From: Actinomycetes bacterium | GTDB lineage: Bacteria > Actinomycetota > Acidimicrobiia > IMCC26256 > PALSA-610 | Length of the DNA stretch: 64,000 nucleotides | Reading direction: 5' to 3' | NCBI GenBank assembly: GCA_025360585.1 | Contig: JANYBW010000046.1 | Span: forward strand, 37,307 to 101,306 | Shown here: positions 53,139 through 60,843 of the stretch, one piece after another | How positions within the stretch are numbered: the stretch's first letter is position 1 | How the letters are laid out: each line of letters begins with the position of its first letter | Made by a program: the position numbers and the translations under genes | The notes under the pieces: model-generated | Databases searched by the model: none | What the model saw: only the letters and a program-made list of their open reading frames with translations | What the model was told of the DNA's origin: nothing

Positions 53139-53830
53139 ACAACGTCACGTGGCTCGTCATCGCGAAAGCGCCGATCGCGGGGAAGGTCAAAACTCGGCTC
53201 TGCCCTCCTTGCACGTTTGAAGAAGCTGCTTCGATCGCGCAGAGCGCGCTCAGCGACACGCTCCGCATTGTCCGCGCCACACCGGCCGAGCGTTACGTCG
53301 TCGCGCTCGAAGGTGCGCCCGGCCCATGGCTACCGGCCGGCTTCGAGGTGTTCGCGCAACGCGGCGATTCGCTCGCCGAGCGCCTCACCCACGCATTCGC
53401 TGATGTTTTTTCGACGCCTACTCCAGCGGGCCCGGTCGTGTTGGTGGGTATGGATACTCCGCAAATCACGTCCGAGGATCTCATCGATGCGCTCGCCGCG
53501 TTGCGTGGTGACGGCATCGACAGCACGCTCGGAATGGCGGTCGATGGCGGATGGTGGTGCATCGGGTTCAATGCACATGCACCCCACGCGTTCGACAACG
53601 TGGTTATGAGCAATCCCACCACCGGAGCCCAGCAACTCCAGCAGCTCAAAGCACTAGGGCTCGCCGTAGCACTCACGAAGCCGTTGCTCGATGTCGACAC
53701 ATTCGAAGACGCACTTACCGTCGCCGCGGTGGCCCCATCCGGAGAATTCGCGCACCGCGTACGAATTGTCTCAGAAAACGCGTCACAACGTGCAACAAAT
53801 TCCATGCACGTCGACACCGTCTCGCAATGA
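53135..53830 (+). CDS. DUF2064 / TIGR04282-family glycosyltransferase-like protein
   Basis: This 231-residue protein has a nucleotide-diphospho-sugar transferase fold of the DUF2064 family, which is related to CofC and MobA. AKAPIAGKVKTRLCP is the glycine/basic nucleotide-binding loop near residues 10-24, and LVGMDTPQIT (about 105-114) and DGGWWCIGF (about 136-144) are the family blocks. Members have been linked to sugar transfer but the reaction is not settled. It is coupled by four-base overlaps to the GT2 gene upstream and the molybdenum enzyme gene downstream. Confidence 0.87.
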   Translation: MNNVTWLVIAKAPIAGKVKTRLCPPCTFEEAASIAQSALSDTLRIVRATPAERYVVALEGAPGPWLPAGFEVFAQRGDSLAERLTHAFADVFSTPTPAGPVVLVGMDTPQITSEDLIDALAALRGDGIDSTLGMAVDGGWWCIGFNAHAPHAFDNVVMSNPTTGAQQLQQLKALGLAVALTKPLLDVDTFEDALTVAAVAPSGEFAHRVRIVSENASQRATNSMHVDTVSQ

Positions 53831-55083
53831 ATATCGAGAGCCTCTGGAATCGCGTGCCGCAGCCGCCGAAAGTCGGTCCGTTTCGGCCGGGAGCCTTCTC
53901 TAGCCGGCTACACGACGAACGAACGGCCGCCGTGCTCGGCATCGCGTTGGGTGCTTCATTTCTCACCTGCTTCGCGACCGGCTTGTATTCGCACGAGCTG
54001 CAACATCCCGCCAGCTGGTTCAGCGCATTTCCGCGCCCCGTCGGGCTATTCCGACTCACGCAGGGCATCCACATTGCCACCGGTTTGGCTTCGATTCCGC
54101 TGTTGTTCGCAAAGCTCTGGACCGTGTTTCCGAAGCTGTTCACCTGGCCGCCGTTCAAGAGTGTGGCGCAAGCTGCGGAACGCGTATTTCTACTTCCACT
54201 CATCGGCGGCGCACTGTTTTTGTTGTTCTCAGGCTTGAACAACATCAATGGCCGTTACCCCTACGGTCAGTTCAATTTTGTCGATGGTCATTATTGGGCC
54301 GCGTGGATCACAATTGGTTCATTGGTCGTGCACATCGGCGCCAAAATCTCAACCACCAGAACCGCGCTTCGGCGCGACCACACGCCTCACCTCGCGACGG
54401 AAACCACCAACGCATTCGATCCGACCGTTCCCACGAACGTCAATCCGTTGCGACCAAGCCCACTCACTCGCCGAACCTTCTTCGGTGTTGCCTTCGGAAC
54501 CTCCGGCCTCGTCACCATCTTTACTGTGGGCCAGACGTTCGCGCCACTGCGCAAGCTCGCGTTGCTTGCACCGAGGCGCACCGATATCGGGCCGCAAGGA
54601 TTCCCGATCAATGGCAAAGCCGAAGAAGTCGGGCTGCAGACCGTCGATCTCGCGACGTATCGCCTCAAGGTGCACGGGCGCGGGATAGCACCGATCGAGT
54701 TCACATACCAAGACCTGCTCGCGATGACGCCCCACACCGCGGAGCTCCCAATCGCTTGCGTTGAGGGTTGGAGCAGTTCGCAAGTGTGGACGGGCGTGTC
54801 GCTGCGAACCGTGCTGCAACACGCGGCAGCTCGACCCAACGCTGCGGTTGGCGTCGCCGCGATGGTCGCCGCGCCCACTTCGCAACATCCGCATCCTGGG
54901 CGGGGCTCGTACGGACGATCCGAAATTTCGGCTGCCGTTGCCAGCGATGCGGATTGCTTGTTAGCAATGAAGGTGAACGGCGAAGCGTTGCACCCTGATC
55001 ACGGCTTCCCGCTGCGATTGATCGCCCCCAATCGTCCAGGGGTGTTGCAAACGAAATGGATCAACGAAATCGTGGTGCGATAA
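53827..55083 (+). CDS. Membrane cytochrome b561-like / sulfite-oxidase-like fusion
   Basis: This 418-residue protein joins four membrane helices (about 33-55, 75-97, 112-130, 145-163), which contain His residues that could bind haem (SHELQH, GIHIATG, DGHYWAAW, VVHIGAK), to a molybdopterin domain of the sulfite oxidase family (about 230-418). A twin-arginine-like sequence TRRTFFGVAFG (about 215) and a fifth hydrophobic stretch join the two, so the catalytic domain should lie outside the membrane. The Mo-binding Cys is in PIACVEGWSS. Electrons would pass between the Mo centre and the membrane haems. It is coupled to the DUF2064 gene before it (ATGA overlap) and the small membrane protein after it. 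The substrate is unknown. Confidence 0.88.
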   Translation: MNIESLWNRVPQPPKVGPFRPGAFSSRLHDERTAAVLGIALGASFLTCFATGLYSHELQHPASWFSAFPRPVGLFRLTQGIHIATGLASIPLLFAKLWTVFPKLFTWPPFKSVAQAAERVFLLPLIGGALFLLFSGLNNINGRYPYGQFNFVDGHYWAAWITIGSLVVHIGAKISTTRTALRRDHTPHLATETTNAFDPTVPTNVNPLRPSPLTRRTFFGVAFGTSGLVTIFTVGQTFAPLRKLALLAPRRTDIGPQGFPINGKAEEVGLQTVDLATYRLKVHGRGIAPIEFTYQDLLAMTPHTAELPIACVEGWSSSQVWTGVSLRTVLQHAAARPNAAVGVAAMVAAPTSQHPHPGRGSYGRSEISAAVASDADCLLAMKVNGEALHPDHGFPLRLIAPNRPGVLQTKWINEIVVR

Positions 55084-55664
55084 TGCCTACCGAAATTGAT
55101 CCCCCACCGAACGACCAGCGCAGCGAGCCCGCAACGCAAGCCGTCTCAACGAGTGAGCCGGTACTAATGAATCACAGCCATCATGCGCATACTGGCTCCG
55201 GAGCCAGTATGCACGATGAGCACGGCATCACGTTTTGGATCGGGCTCGCGCTCGGGCTCGGCATTGTCGGCTTTGGCGTGCGCGGTGCCTTGCACCAATT
55301 CACCACGTATTCGCAACGATTCGTCTTCGCGAAGTACGCGATCGGATTCGATCTACTCCACGACGTTGTCATCGCGCCCATCGCGTTCGTCGTCGGGTTT
55401 GTCGTGAGCCGCCTCACCCCGAGCAAATTTCGGGCGCCGATCGCGTTTGGAATGTTCGCCACGGCGATTCTGATCGGCATCGGTTGGTACCCGCTGCAGG
55501 GCAGCGCGAAGTACAAAAACAATGTGTCGTTTCAGTCGCTCAACTACGCACGTTCACTCGCGATTGTGTTACTCGTCGTCTGGACGATCAGCGGAATATG
55601 GGCCGTCCGCAACGCGACTCGTAAGCCGAGTTCCGGTTCGTCGCTGCAGAAGGCAACTCGCTAG
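55083..55664 (+). CDS. Membrane protein of unknown function with His-rich N-terminus
   Basis: This 193-residue protein has a His-rich cytoplasmic or outer N-terminal segment (MNHSHHAHTG...MHDEHG) and four membrane helices (about 48-66, 82-105, 118-135, 158-176). The ATG overlaps the preceding TAA by one base, so it is coupled to the molybdenum enzyme and may be its partner subunit or assembly factor. I do not recognise the family. The N-terminal region is encoded over a perfect 26-bp DNA palindrome (55187-55212). Confidence 0.75.
   Translation: MPTEIDPPPNDQRSEPATQAVSTSEPVLMNHSHHAHTGSGASMHDEHGITFWIGLALGLGIVGFGVRGALHQFTTYSQRFVFAKYAIGFDLLHDVVIAPIAFVVGFVVSRLTPSKFRAPIAFGMFATAILIGIGWYPLQGSAKYKNNVSFQSLNYARSLAIVLLVVWTISGIWAVRNATRKPSSGSSLQKATR
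55187..55212. repeat. Perfect 26-bp palindrome inside a coding region
   Basis: GCATACTGGCTCC is followed directly by its reverse complement, with no spacer. It encodes part of the His/Gly/Ser-rich N-terminus of the membrane protein at 55083. No other copy was seen in the window. Confidence 0.9.
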
Positions 55665-55671
55665 CCCATCG

Positions 55672-57405
55672 CTAGCCCAACATTGGAACCCGTTCGTCGA
55701 GTTCACGAGCAACTTCACGAGCAGCTTCGGCGAGATCATCGCTCAACGCGCCAAGGCCATCAAGTTCCTCGGAGAACCGAAGGCGATCGAGGGATTGCGA
55801 TGGCACTACCGACGGCATCCAGGCCGAGTGCAGCACAAATGGCACCGCATGTTGTGGCGAAGCCAAGGTGCACACCGGCCCGGCACCGACATTGATCGCG
55901 TCAAAGATCTCGACCCGGAATCCATGATCGCTCATCACCGGCACCACGACCCAGCCATTGAGCCCACCCGGTTCATCGCCCGCGTGGCGGGTTTTCGCGC
56001 CTGAGCCAGAAGCCCTTAGGCCAGAATTCGTTGGGGCGAAATTGGTAGGCACGAATATTGGCGAGGTCGGCAGATCGCCAATATCACTGAAGGTGTGTTC
56101 AGAAATCGTTTGCAAGCCGTCCCAAGAATGGGTGGCCAGCGAAGAATGCATCTCTTCGGTTGGCAACAAACCGCGATCAACTCGATCGGCGTACACGTCG
56201 AGCATGCGTTGATTGATCGCCTCAGGCCGAAAGCCGTGATACACCGAGTGCATTGCTTGCGGGTTGAGCCATCCTTCATAGGACCAATCGAACGCCGAAA
56301 GCTGCCGGGTGTGAAACCGTTCAGGTTCGTACATCATCGCAAGTTCGTAGCGGATTCCCGTTTCAGGATCAAAACGATGCATCGACGTCTTGGTTGGAGT
56401 CATCGCAAAGCCGTAGAGGCCAGCCAAGCCCGGATCGACTTCGCGACCCCACGCATCGACATCGCCAACTCGAGTCGCCATCGCAATATCAGCATTTTCG
56501 GTGTGTTCAAACACCACTACTACGCCGTCGCGATCTTCCCACTGCGCGTAGTAGTGGTTCATCTCTGGCGCGAGTTCGTAGGTCTTGCAGGGCACTTCAG
56601 TTCCGGCTGGCACTGCGTCGAGATCGGCTTTGCGAATCAGATAGATCGGAGCCGTCGCGTTCGCGGGCTCAGTGCGCTCTCCGCCAAACATGACTTGCGG
56701 TTCCACCTTGAACGCGCAGTCTCCGACCACCAGCCAATCGCGAGTTTGCGTGATCGTGTGTACCGACTGAGGAATAACCGCGTCGGCGATGGGCCAACGC
56801 CGGATCGCGCCTTCACCGTCGTAGCGAACAATTTCCAACGCACCCAAGTAGGTATTGACTGTCCACAGACAATCGCGGTCGTGATCGATCACGGGATGCG
56901 CGGTGCTCGTAACCATCGGCAACACCGGCCCTGGCATGAAATCGAATACCTTCCATTGGTCGCGATGGCCGACATCGCCCAGATACTGCAATGAAACTGG
57001 GTCGATTTCGACCGGACGGCCGACATCCCAAGTCATGAACAATCGATCGCCCCACGGCAAGGGGGCCGTATTTGCCGCGTTCACCAGACCGTACGGGGAC
57101 TGCACACCCAACATGGTTGCGGTAAAGACTTCGGGCCGTTTGTGTTGCAATCGTGCACTCGGTGAATCGATCCACGCTTGACGCCACGCGTAGGTTCCTG
57201 CTGGGGCTCCGAACGTTTCCGGCTGCAACGAAAGGCGATACGTCATCCCGGCGCCAAAGAACGCGTGCGGCGGGCCGAGCGTGCTCGCGTGCGGTGCACT
57301 GATAATGATCTCGCCGCCAATCCCAGCCGGCATAGTTCCCTGCACGACAGCGAGGTCGCGGTCTTGGGGGTCGATTGGGGCTAACACGCTGCGGGGCAGA
57401 GGCAT
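55672..57405 (-). CDS. Carotenoid cleavage oxygenase family protein
   Basis: This 577-residue protein belongs to the carotenoid oxygenase / lignostilbene dioxygenase family, iron(II) enzymes that split double bonds of carotenoids, stilbenes or similar compounds. Four iron-ligand His residues are suggested by TAHPVID (about 168), VHTIT (about 217), EHTEN (about 305) and the C-terminal VLHSAWMP (about 530). The seven-bladed propeller length fits. An insertion of about 25 residues near 470-495 (NSGLRASGSGAKTRHAGDE) is rich in small residues. It lies downstream of a TetR gene and two enoyl-CoA hydratase genes on the same strand, which suggests breakdown of an aromatic or isoprenoid compound. The substrate is unknown. 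Confidence 0.88.
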   Translation of the reverse strand: MPLPRSVLAPIDPQDRDLAVVQGTMPAGIGGEIIISAPHASTLGPPHAFFGAGMTYRLSLQPETFGAPAGTYAWRQAWIDSPSARLQHKRPEVFTATMLGVQSPYGLVNAANTAPLPWGDRLFMTWDVGRPVEIDPVSLQYLGDVGHRDQWKVFDFMPGPVLPMVTSTAHPVIDHDRDCLWTVNTYLGALEIVRYDGEGAIRRWPIADAVIPQSVHTITQTRDWLVVGDCAFKVEPQVMFGGERTEPANATAPIYLIRKADLDAVPAGTEVPCKTYELAPEMNHYYAQWEDRDGVVVVFEHTENADIAMATRVGDVDAWGREVDPGLAGLYGFAMTPTKTSMHRFDPETGIRYELAMMYEPERFHTRQLSAFDWSYEGWLNPQAMHSVYHGFRPEAINQRMLDVYADRVDRGLLPTEEMHSSLATHSWDGLQTISEHTFSDIGDLPTSPIFVPTNFAPTNSGLRASGSGAKTRHAGDEPGGLNGWVVVPVMSDHGFRVEIFDAINVGAGPVCTLASPQHAVPFVLHSAWMPSVVPSQSLDRLRFSEELDGLGALSDDLAEAAREVARELDERVPMLG

Positions 57406-57421
57406 ACAACGACTACTTTCG

Positions 57422-58045
57422 TTACGGAGATGGCGGGGGGTTCGACCACGGTTGCGCGGCGCTCAAACCAATCAGGAGGTTGTCGATGACTGCATCAATC
57501 ACCTGCTGTTCGGACTCTTCGCCGAGGTTGATTCCGGCAAGCAACACCGACGCCGTGCCGTGCGCGGCCGCCCACAAAGCAAGCGAAATCACGAATGGAT
57601 CCCCGGCGCGCAAACTGCCGTCCGCGATTGCTGCTTCAATCGCAACCGCTCCGGCCGCAAACGCGCGACTCGCGGCCGGGAGCTCATCAACTTCTGATTG
57701 CGCGACAAAATCGGGGCGAAACAAAAACATCACTTGAAACAGCGCAGGATCTGTGAGCGCTTGCTGCACGTAGGCGAGCGCCTGCATCCGAATGCGTTCG
57801 ATCGCACTTTCGGCGACGATCGCTTCAAATGTGCTGACCAGCCGATCAAATTCGAGTTCCGCGACTCCACGCAAGAGATCGACTTTGTCATCAACGTAGG
57901 CGTAGAGCGCGGGGGCAGTAACGCCGAGGCGCGCCGCGACTCCGCGCAGCGACACTGCATCGAGGCCGCCTTCAATCACCATTGCGTGGGCCTGCGCGAC
58001 AACGAGCTCTCGGGTCAGGTTCGGGCGCAACGTCACGGTGAACAC
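57422..58045 (-). CDS. TetR-family transcriptional regulator
   Basis: This 207-residue protein has an N-terminal TetR helix-turn-helix (about 14-60; GLDAVSLRGVAARLGVTAPALYAYVDDK) and a helical C-terminal domain like TetR_C_33 types. It should repress a local operon, probably the carotenoid oxygenase gene 16 bases downstream or the enoyl-CoA hydratase genes upstream. The start is GTG at 58045; GTG at 58036 is also possible. Confidence 0.92.
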   Translation of the reverse strand: MFTVTLRPNLTRELVVAQAHAMVIEGGLDAVSLRGVAARLGVTAPALYAYVDDKVDLLRGVAELEFDRLVSTFEAIVAESAIERIRMQALAYVQQALTDPALFQVMFLFRPDFVAQSEVDELPAASRAFAAGAVAIEAAIADGSLRAGDPFVISLALWAAAHGTASVLLAGINLGEESEQQVIDAVIDNLLIGLSAAQPWSNPPPSP

Positions 58046-58075
58046 TGTAAAGCACGCCGAGGTGCGTGGGGCGGG

Positions 58076-58843
58076 TTACCGGCCGTGAAATGTTGGATCG
58101 CGTTTTTCAGCGAACGCTGCGGTGCCTTCACGCAGATCGTCGCTCGCAAATGCGGCGGCTTCAAGGCCGCGGAGCGCTGCGAATGCATCAGCGCCGAGCA
58201 TCGTCGTTTCGCTCACCAGGTTGAGGGCGTGTTTATGGCCCTGAACCGTGAGTGGCGCCAACGTCGATACGTGCAACGCAAGTGTTTGCGCGGCAGCGAG
58301 GGCATCATCGGCGACGCGCTGCACGAGGCCAAGGGCGAGGGCTTCGCTTCCTGTGACCTGGCGACCAGTCAACAAGAAATCGCGCGCGAGCCCGTGCCCG
58401 ACGAGCGCACTCAGTCGCCAGATGTTCTTCGGGCTGAGCAGGATTCCGAGCTTGCCTCCCGGAATCGACATGTTCGCGGACGGTGTGCAGACCCGCAGAT
58501 CACAAGCCACAGCAAGCTGCATTCCCGCACCGATTGCTGGGCCGTTGATCGCAGCAATCACGGGAACGGCACAGTCACAAATCGTATCGAGCAAGATTTC
58601 GAATGAGGGCCGAAACGAATCCGTGACGCCACCATCGCCGTCGCCCGATCCGAAACGCGTCACCAGATCCGCGCCCGCACAAAATGCCGATCCCGCGCCA
58701 GTCAGCACGACACTGCGCACGCCGTCGAGCGCTCGAAATGCGTCGGCGAGCTCTACGCACAGCTCGCCACTCAGTGCGTTACGACGTTCTGGACGGTCGA
58801 TGGCGATTGTTGCCACTGCGCCTTCGATTGCAACATCGATCAT
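58076..58843 (-). CDS. Enoyl-CoA hydratase/isomerase family protein
   Basis: This 255-residue crotonase-fold protein has IDRPERRNALS, the oxyanion-hole region GAGSAFCAGADL and the second block AAINGPAIGAGMQLAVACDLRV. The position of one catalytic Glu of true hydratases is occupied differently (GGKLGILLS, no Glu in the usual GxxPxxG segment), so it may be an isomerase, a decarboxylase or another crotonase. Its start overlaps the biotinyl-domain gene by four bases. Confidence 0.9.
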   Translation of the reverse strand: MIDVAIEGAVATIAIDRPERRNALSGELCVELADAFRALDGVRSVVLTGAGSAFCAGADLVTRFGSGDGDGGVTDSFRPSFEILLDTICDCAVPVIAAINGPAIGAGMQLAVACDLRVCTPSANMSIPGGKLGILLSPKNIWRLSALVGHGLARDFLLTGRQVTGSEALALGLVQRVADDALAAAQTLALHVSTLAPLTVQGHKHALNLVSETTMLGADAFAALRGLEAAAFASDDLREGTAAFAEKRDPTFHGR

Positions 58844-59058
58844 GCTGGCTCCACCGTCGCGAGCAAATCGCCTTCATGCACGGTATCGCCCTCTCGCACA
58901 TGGAGTTCTTGCAATACCCCAGCGACTTCCACCAAAACCGGAATCTCCATTTTCATGGATTCGAGAATCATGATTTCGTGGCCGTCGCTCAATGTCTCAC
59001 CGACCTCAGCGCGTATTTGCCAGATCGTTGCAGTTATTTCGGCGCGTACTTCGTGCAT
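58840..59058 (-). CDS. Free-standing biotin/lipoyl attachment domain (BCCP-like)
   Basis: This 72-residue protein is a single biotinyl domain. The modified Lys is Lys36 in ESMKMEIP, the standard biotinylation motif, and VREGDTVHEGDLLA closes the barrel. Such short BCCP proteins serve acyl-CoA carboxylases or related enzymes in actinobacteria. No biotin carboxylase or carboxyltransferase gene is present; the neighbours are two enoyl-CoA hydratase genes. ATG at 59058. Confidence 0.92.
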   Translation of the reverse strand: MHEVRAEITATIWQIRAEVGETLSDGHEIMILESMKMEIPVLVEVAGVLQELHVREGDTVHEGDLLATVEPA

Positions 59059-59101
59059 GGCCGCGCACCTTATCGGTGCACGCTCACATCAGCGACCCGA
59101 T

Positions 59102-59157
59102 CTCAACGGCCCAATTTCAACAGCCCAATCTCAGCGGCCCAATCTCAGCGGCCGCGC
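59102..59157. repeat. 14-bp tandem repeat (four copies) overlapping an enoyl-CoA hydratase stop codon
   Basis: CTCAACGGCCCAAT, TTCAACAGCCCAAT, CTCAGCGGCCCAAT and CTCAGCGGCCGCGC follow one another from 59102. The last copy includes the stop codon (59145-59147) of the gene read from the minus strand. Confidence 0.85.
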
Positions 59158-59933
59158 CACTGCGGAGTGCGCTTCTCCGCGAACGCAGCCACACCTTCGG
59201 CAGCATCATCGGTATTAGTGGTGATGGTCAGCATCGTTTGCAAATATTCCAGCGCAGAACGCGGATCCGGCTGCTGCAACGTACGGTAAAAGGAATCGCG
59301 CCCCCATCGCATTGTCAGCGGCGGTTTCGCAGCCAACGTCGCGGCGAGCTCCACAACCCGAGCTTCCAAATCCGCGATCGGTACAACTTGGGAAACGCAG
59401 CCCAAACGTTGGGCTTCGTGCGCGTCGATCCGTCGACCCGTCATCATGAGTTCGAGCACTGTTTTGGGCGGCAGCGAACGCAGCAAGGGCACGGTGATCA
59501 TGAATGGCCACAAACCCACATCGATTTCCGGAGTTCCAAAAATCGCGTTGTCGGCGGCAACCACGATGTCGCAGGCGCAGGCCAAACCAAAACCACCGGC
59601 CAACGCAAACCCGTGCACCTTCGCGACCGTCGGCTTACCGAGATCCCACATCGCTTGAAACAGATCCGCGAGCCGACCGCGACCATCGTGCAGCTCGGCA
59701 AAGTTGTCGTTGGCGGCAAAGGAGCCCAAGTCTGCACCCGCGCAAAATGCTTTGTCGCCCGCGCCGGCCAACACAACTACTCGCACGTCGTTGTTCGTGC
59801 GAGCGTCGCTCATCGCGTCGAGCAGTCCGCCCATCACTGCAAACGACATCGCGTTACGCCGCTCGGGTCGATTGATCGTGAGCGTCAGCACCGCCGCATC
59901 GAGCTGGACAAGAAGTTCGGGTTCAGGATTCAT
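59145..59933 (-). CDS. Enoyl-CoA hydratase/isomerase family protein
   Basis: This 262-residue crotonase-fold protein has INRPERRNAMS, the oxyanion-hole segment GAGDKAFCAGADL, HGFALAGGFGLACACDIVVAA and TPEIDVGLWPF, with a Glu in the usual second catalytic block (GTPEIDVG). The end, VAAFAEKRTPQWRGR, closely resembles the end of the other hydratase in this cluster. A 15-bp DNA repeat at the 5' end gives two possible starts, ATG 59933 and ATG 59948 (MNPEP twice). It is the first gene of the set that continues with the biotinyl domain. Confidence 0.92.
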   Translation of the reverse strand: MNPEPELLVQLDAAVLTLTINRPERRNAMSFAVMGGLLDAMSDARTNNDVRVVVLAGAGDKAFCAGADLGSFAANDNFAELHDGRGRLADLFQAMWDLGKPTVAKVHGFALAGGFGLACACDIVVAADNAIFGTPEIDVGLWPFMITVPLLRSLPPKTVLELMMTGRRIDAHEAQRLGCVSQVVPIADLEARVVELAATLAAKPPLTMRWGRDSFYRTLQQPDPRSALEYLQTMLTITTNTDDAAEGVAAFAEKRTPQWRGR

Positions 59934-59975
59934 GGGTTCTGGATTCATGGGTTCTGGATCAGGGGTTCTGGCACA
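59928..59975. repeat. 15-bp tandem repeat at the 5' end of an enoyl-CoA hydratase gene
   Basis: TTCATGGGTTCTGGA is repeated with period 15 and flanked by diverged copies (GTTCAGGA, TCAGGGGTTCTGG). On the minus strand each unit supplies a possible start codon and MNPEP. Confidence 0.8.
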
Positions 59976-60072
59976 ACAGGTTCAGGCACGGGCGCATCGT
60001 AGGGCGGACGCGCCACGATCGTCTCGAAGGGGTACACGAAAACGGGTTGACTTCCCGATACCGTAGAAAGCA

Positions 60073-60843
60073 ATGACCGGCTTTTTGACGTTGTGCGTTG
60101 GCATCGCATTGATCGTGCCGTTGCTGACGCGCGGCAGTTACGAAGCGTTGCTCAAACGTCGGTGGCGTTGGCAACTCACGTTCGCCGCAGGTTTTGCCCT
60201 CCAAGCCGCCAGCGAACGACTCCCTCATCCTCGTGGCCATGATTTTGGTTTTGGGGCGCTACTCGCCTCCTACATTTTGTTGCTGGCATTCTGTGCCCGC
60301 AATTTCATCCGCACCGGTATGGCACTGGTATTCATTGGAATCGCAATGAATACTGCAACAATCGCAATAAATCATGGGATGCCGGTGCGAGTGCCTCAAC
60401 GCTGGGCCCAAACCGGCGGTCTCGATCCCACTGTGAAGCATCACGCCGCCGACCGCACGGACACCACCTACTGGTTAAGCGACGTCATCTATCTGCCTGC
60501 CACCGATGAAGTGATCAGCTTCGGAGATTTGGTTCTCGCGATCGGCCTTATCGACGTGAGTTTCCATGCGTCTCGGCGGCGGCGGTCAAGGGTCCGACGC
60601 GACCGATCAGTCGCCCCTCGCCCAAAGCTGCGCACGCGCCGCCCGGTGCGAACGCCAATCGATCTCGATTCGTTGTCGAACGAAGCGTCGATCCATCCAT
60701 CAGCCGGATGGAATGCGACGTATTCCTCGGCGGAATCATCGACCCGTTTGGCAGAGCTGGCTGCGACTGAAAGCCTGCTTGACTCAACGCGAGTCGGCCA
60801 TGAGTTCACGACGGGTAACCCGCTCGAGCGCGTCGATTACTGA
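60073..60843 (+). CDS. DUF5317-like membrane protein
   Basis: This 256-residue protein has four or five membrane helices in its first 165 residues, with NHGMPVRVP, KHHAADRTDTTYWLSDVIYLP and ISFGDLVLAIGLID, a pattern of the actinobacterial DUF5317 family of unknown function. The C-terminal 90 residues are basic and probably cytoplasmic. Its 3' end overlaps the convergent HD-type gene by 60 bases. TACCGT eight bases before the ATG could be a -10 for a leaderless message. Confidence 0.72.
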   Translation: MTGFLTLCVGIALIVPLLTRGSYEALLKRRWRWQLTFAAGFALQAASERLPHPRGHDFGFGALLASYILLLAFCARNFIRTGMALVFIGIAMNTATIAINHGMPVRVPQRWAQTGGLDPTVKHHAADRTDTTYWLSDVIYLPATDEVISFGDLVLAIGLIDVSFHASRRRRSRVRRDRSVAPRPKLRTRRPVRTPIDLDSLSNEASIHPSAGWNATYSSAESSTRLAELAATESLLDSTRVGHEFTTGNPLERVDY

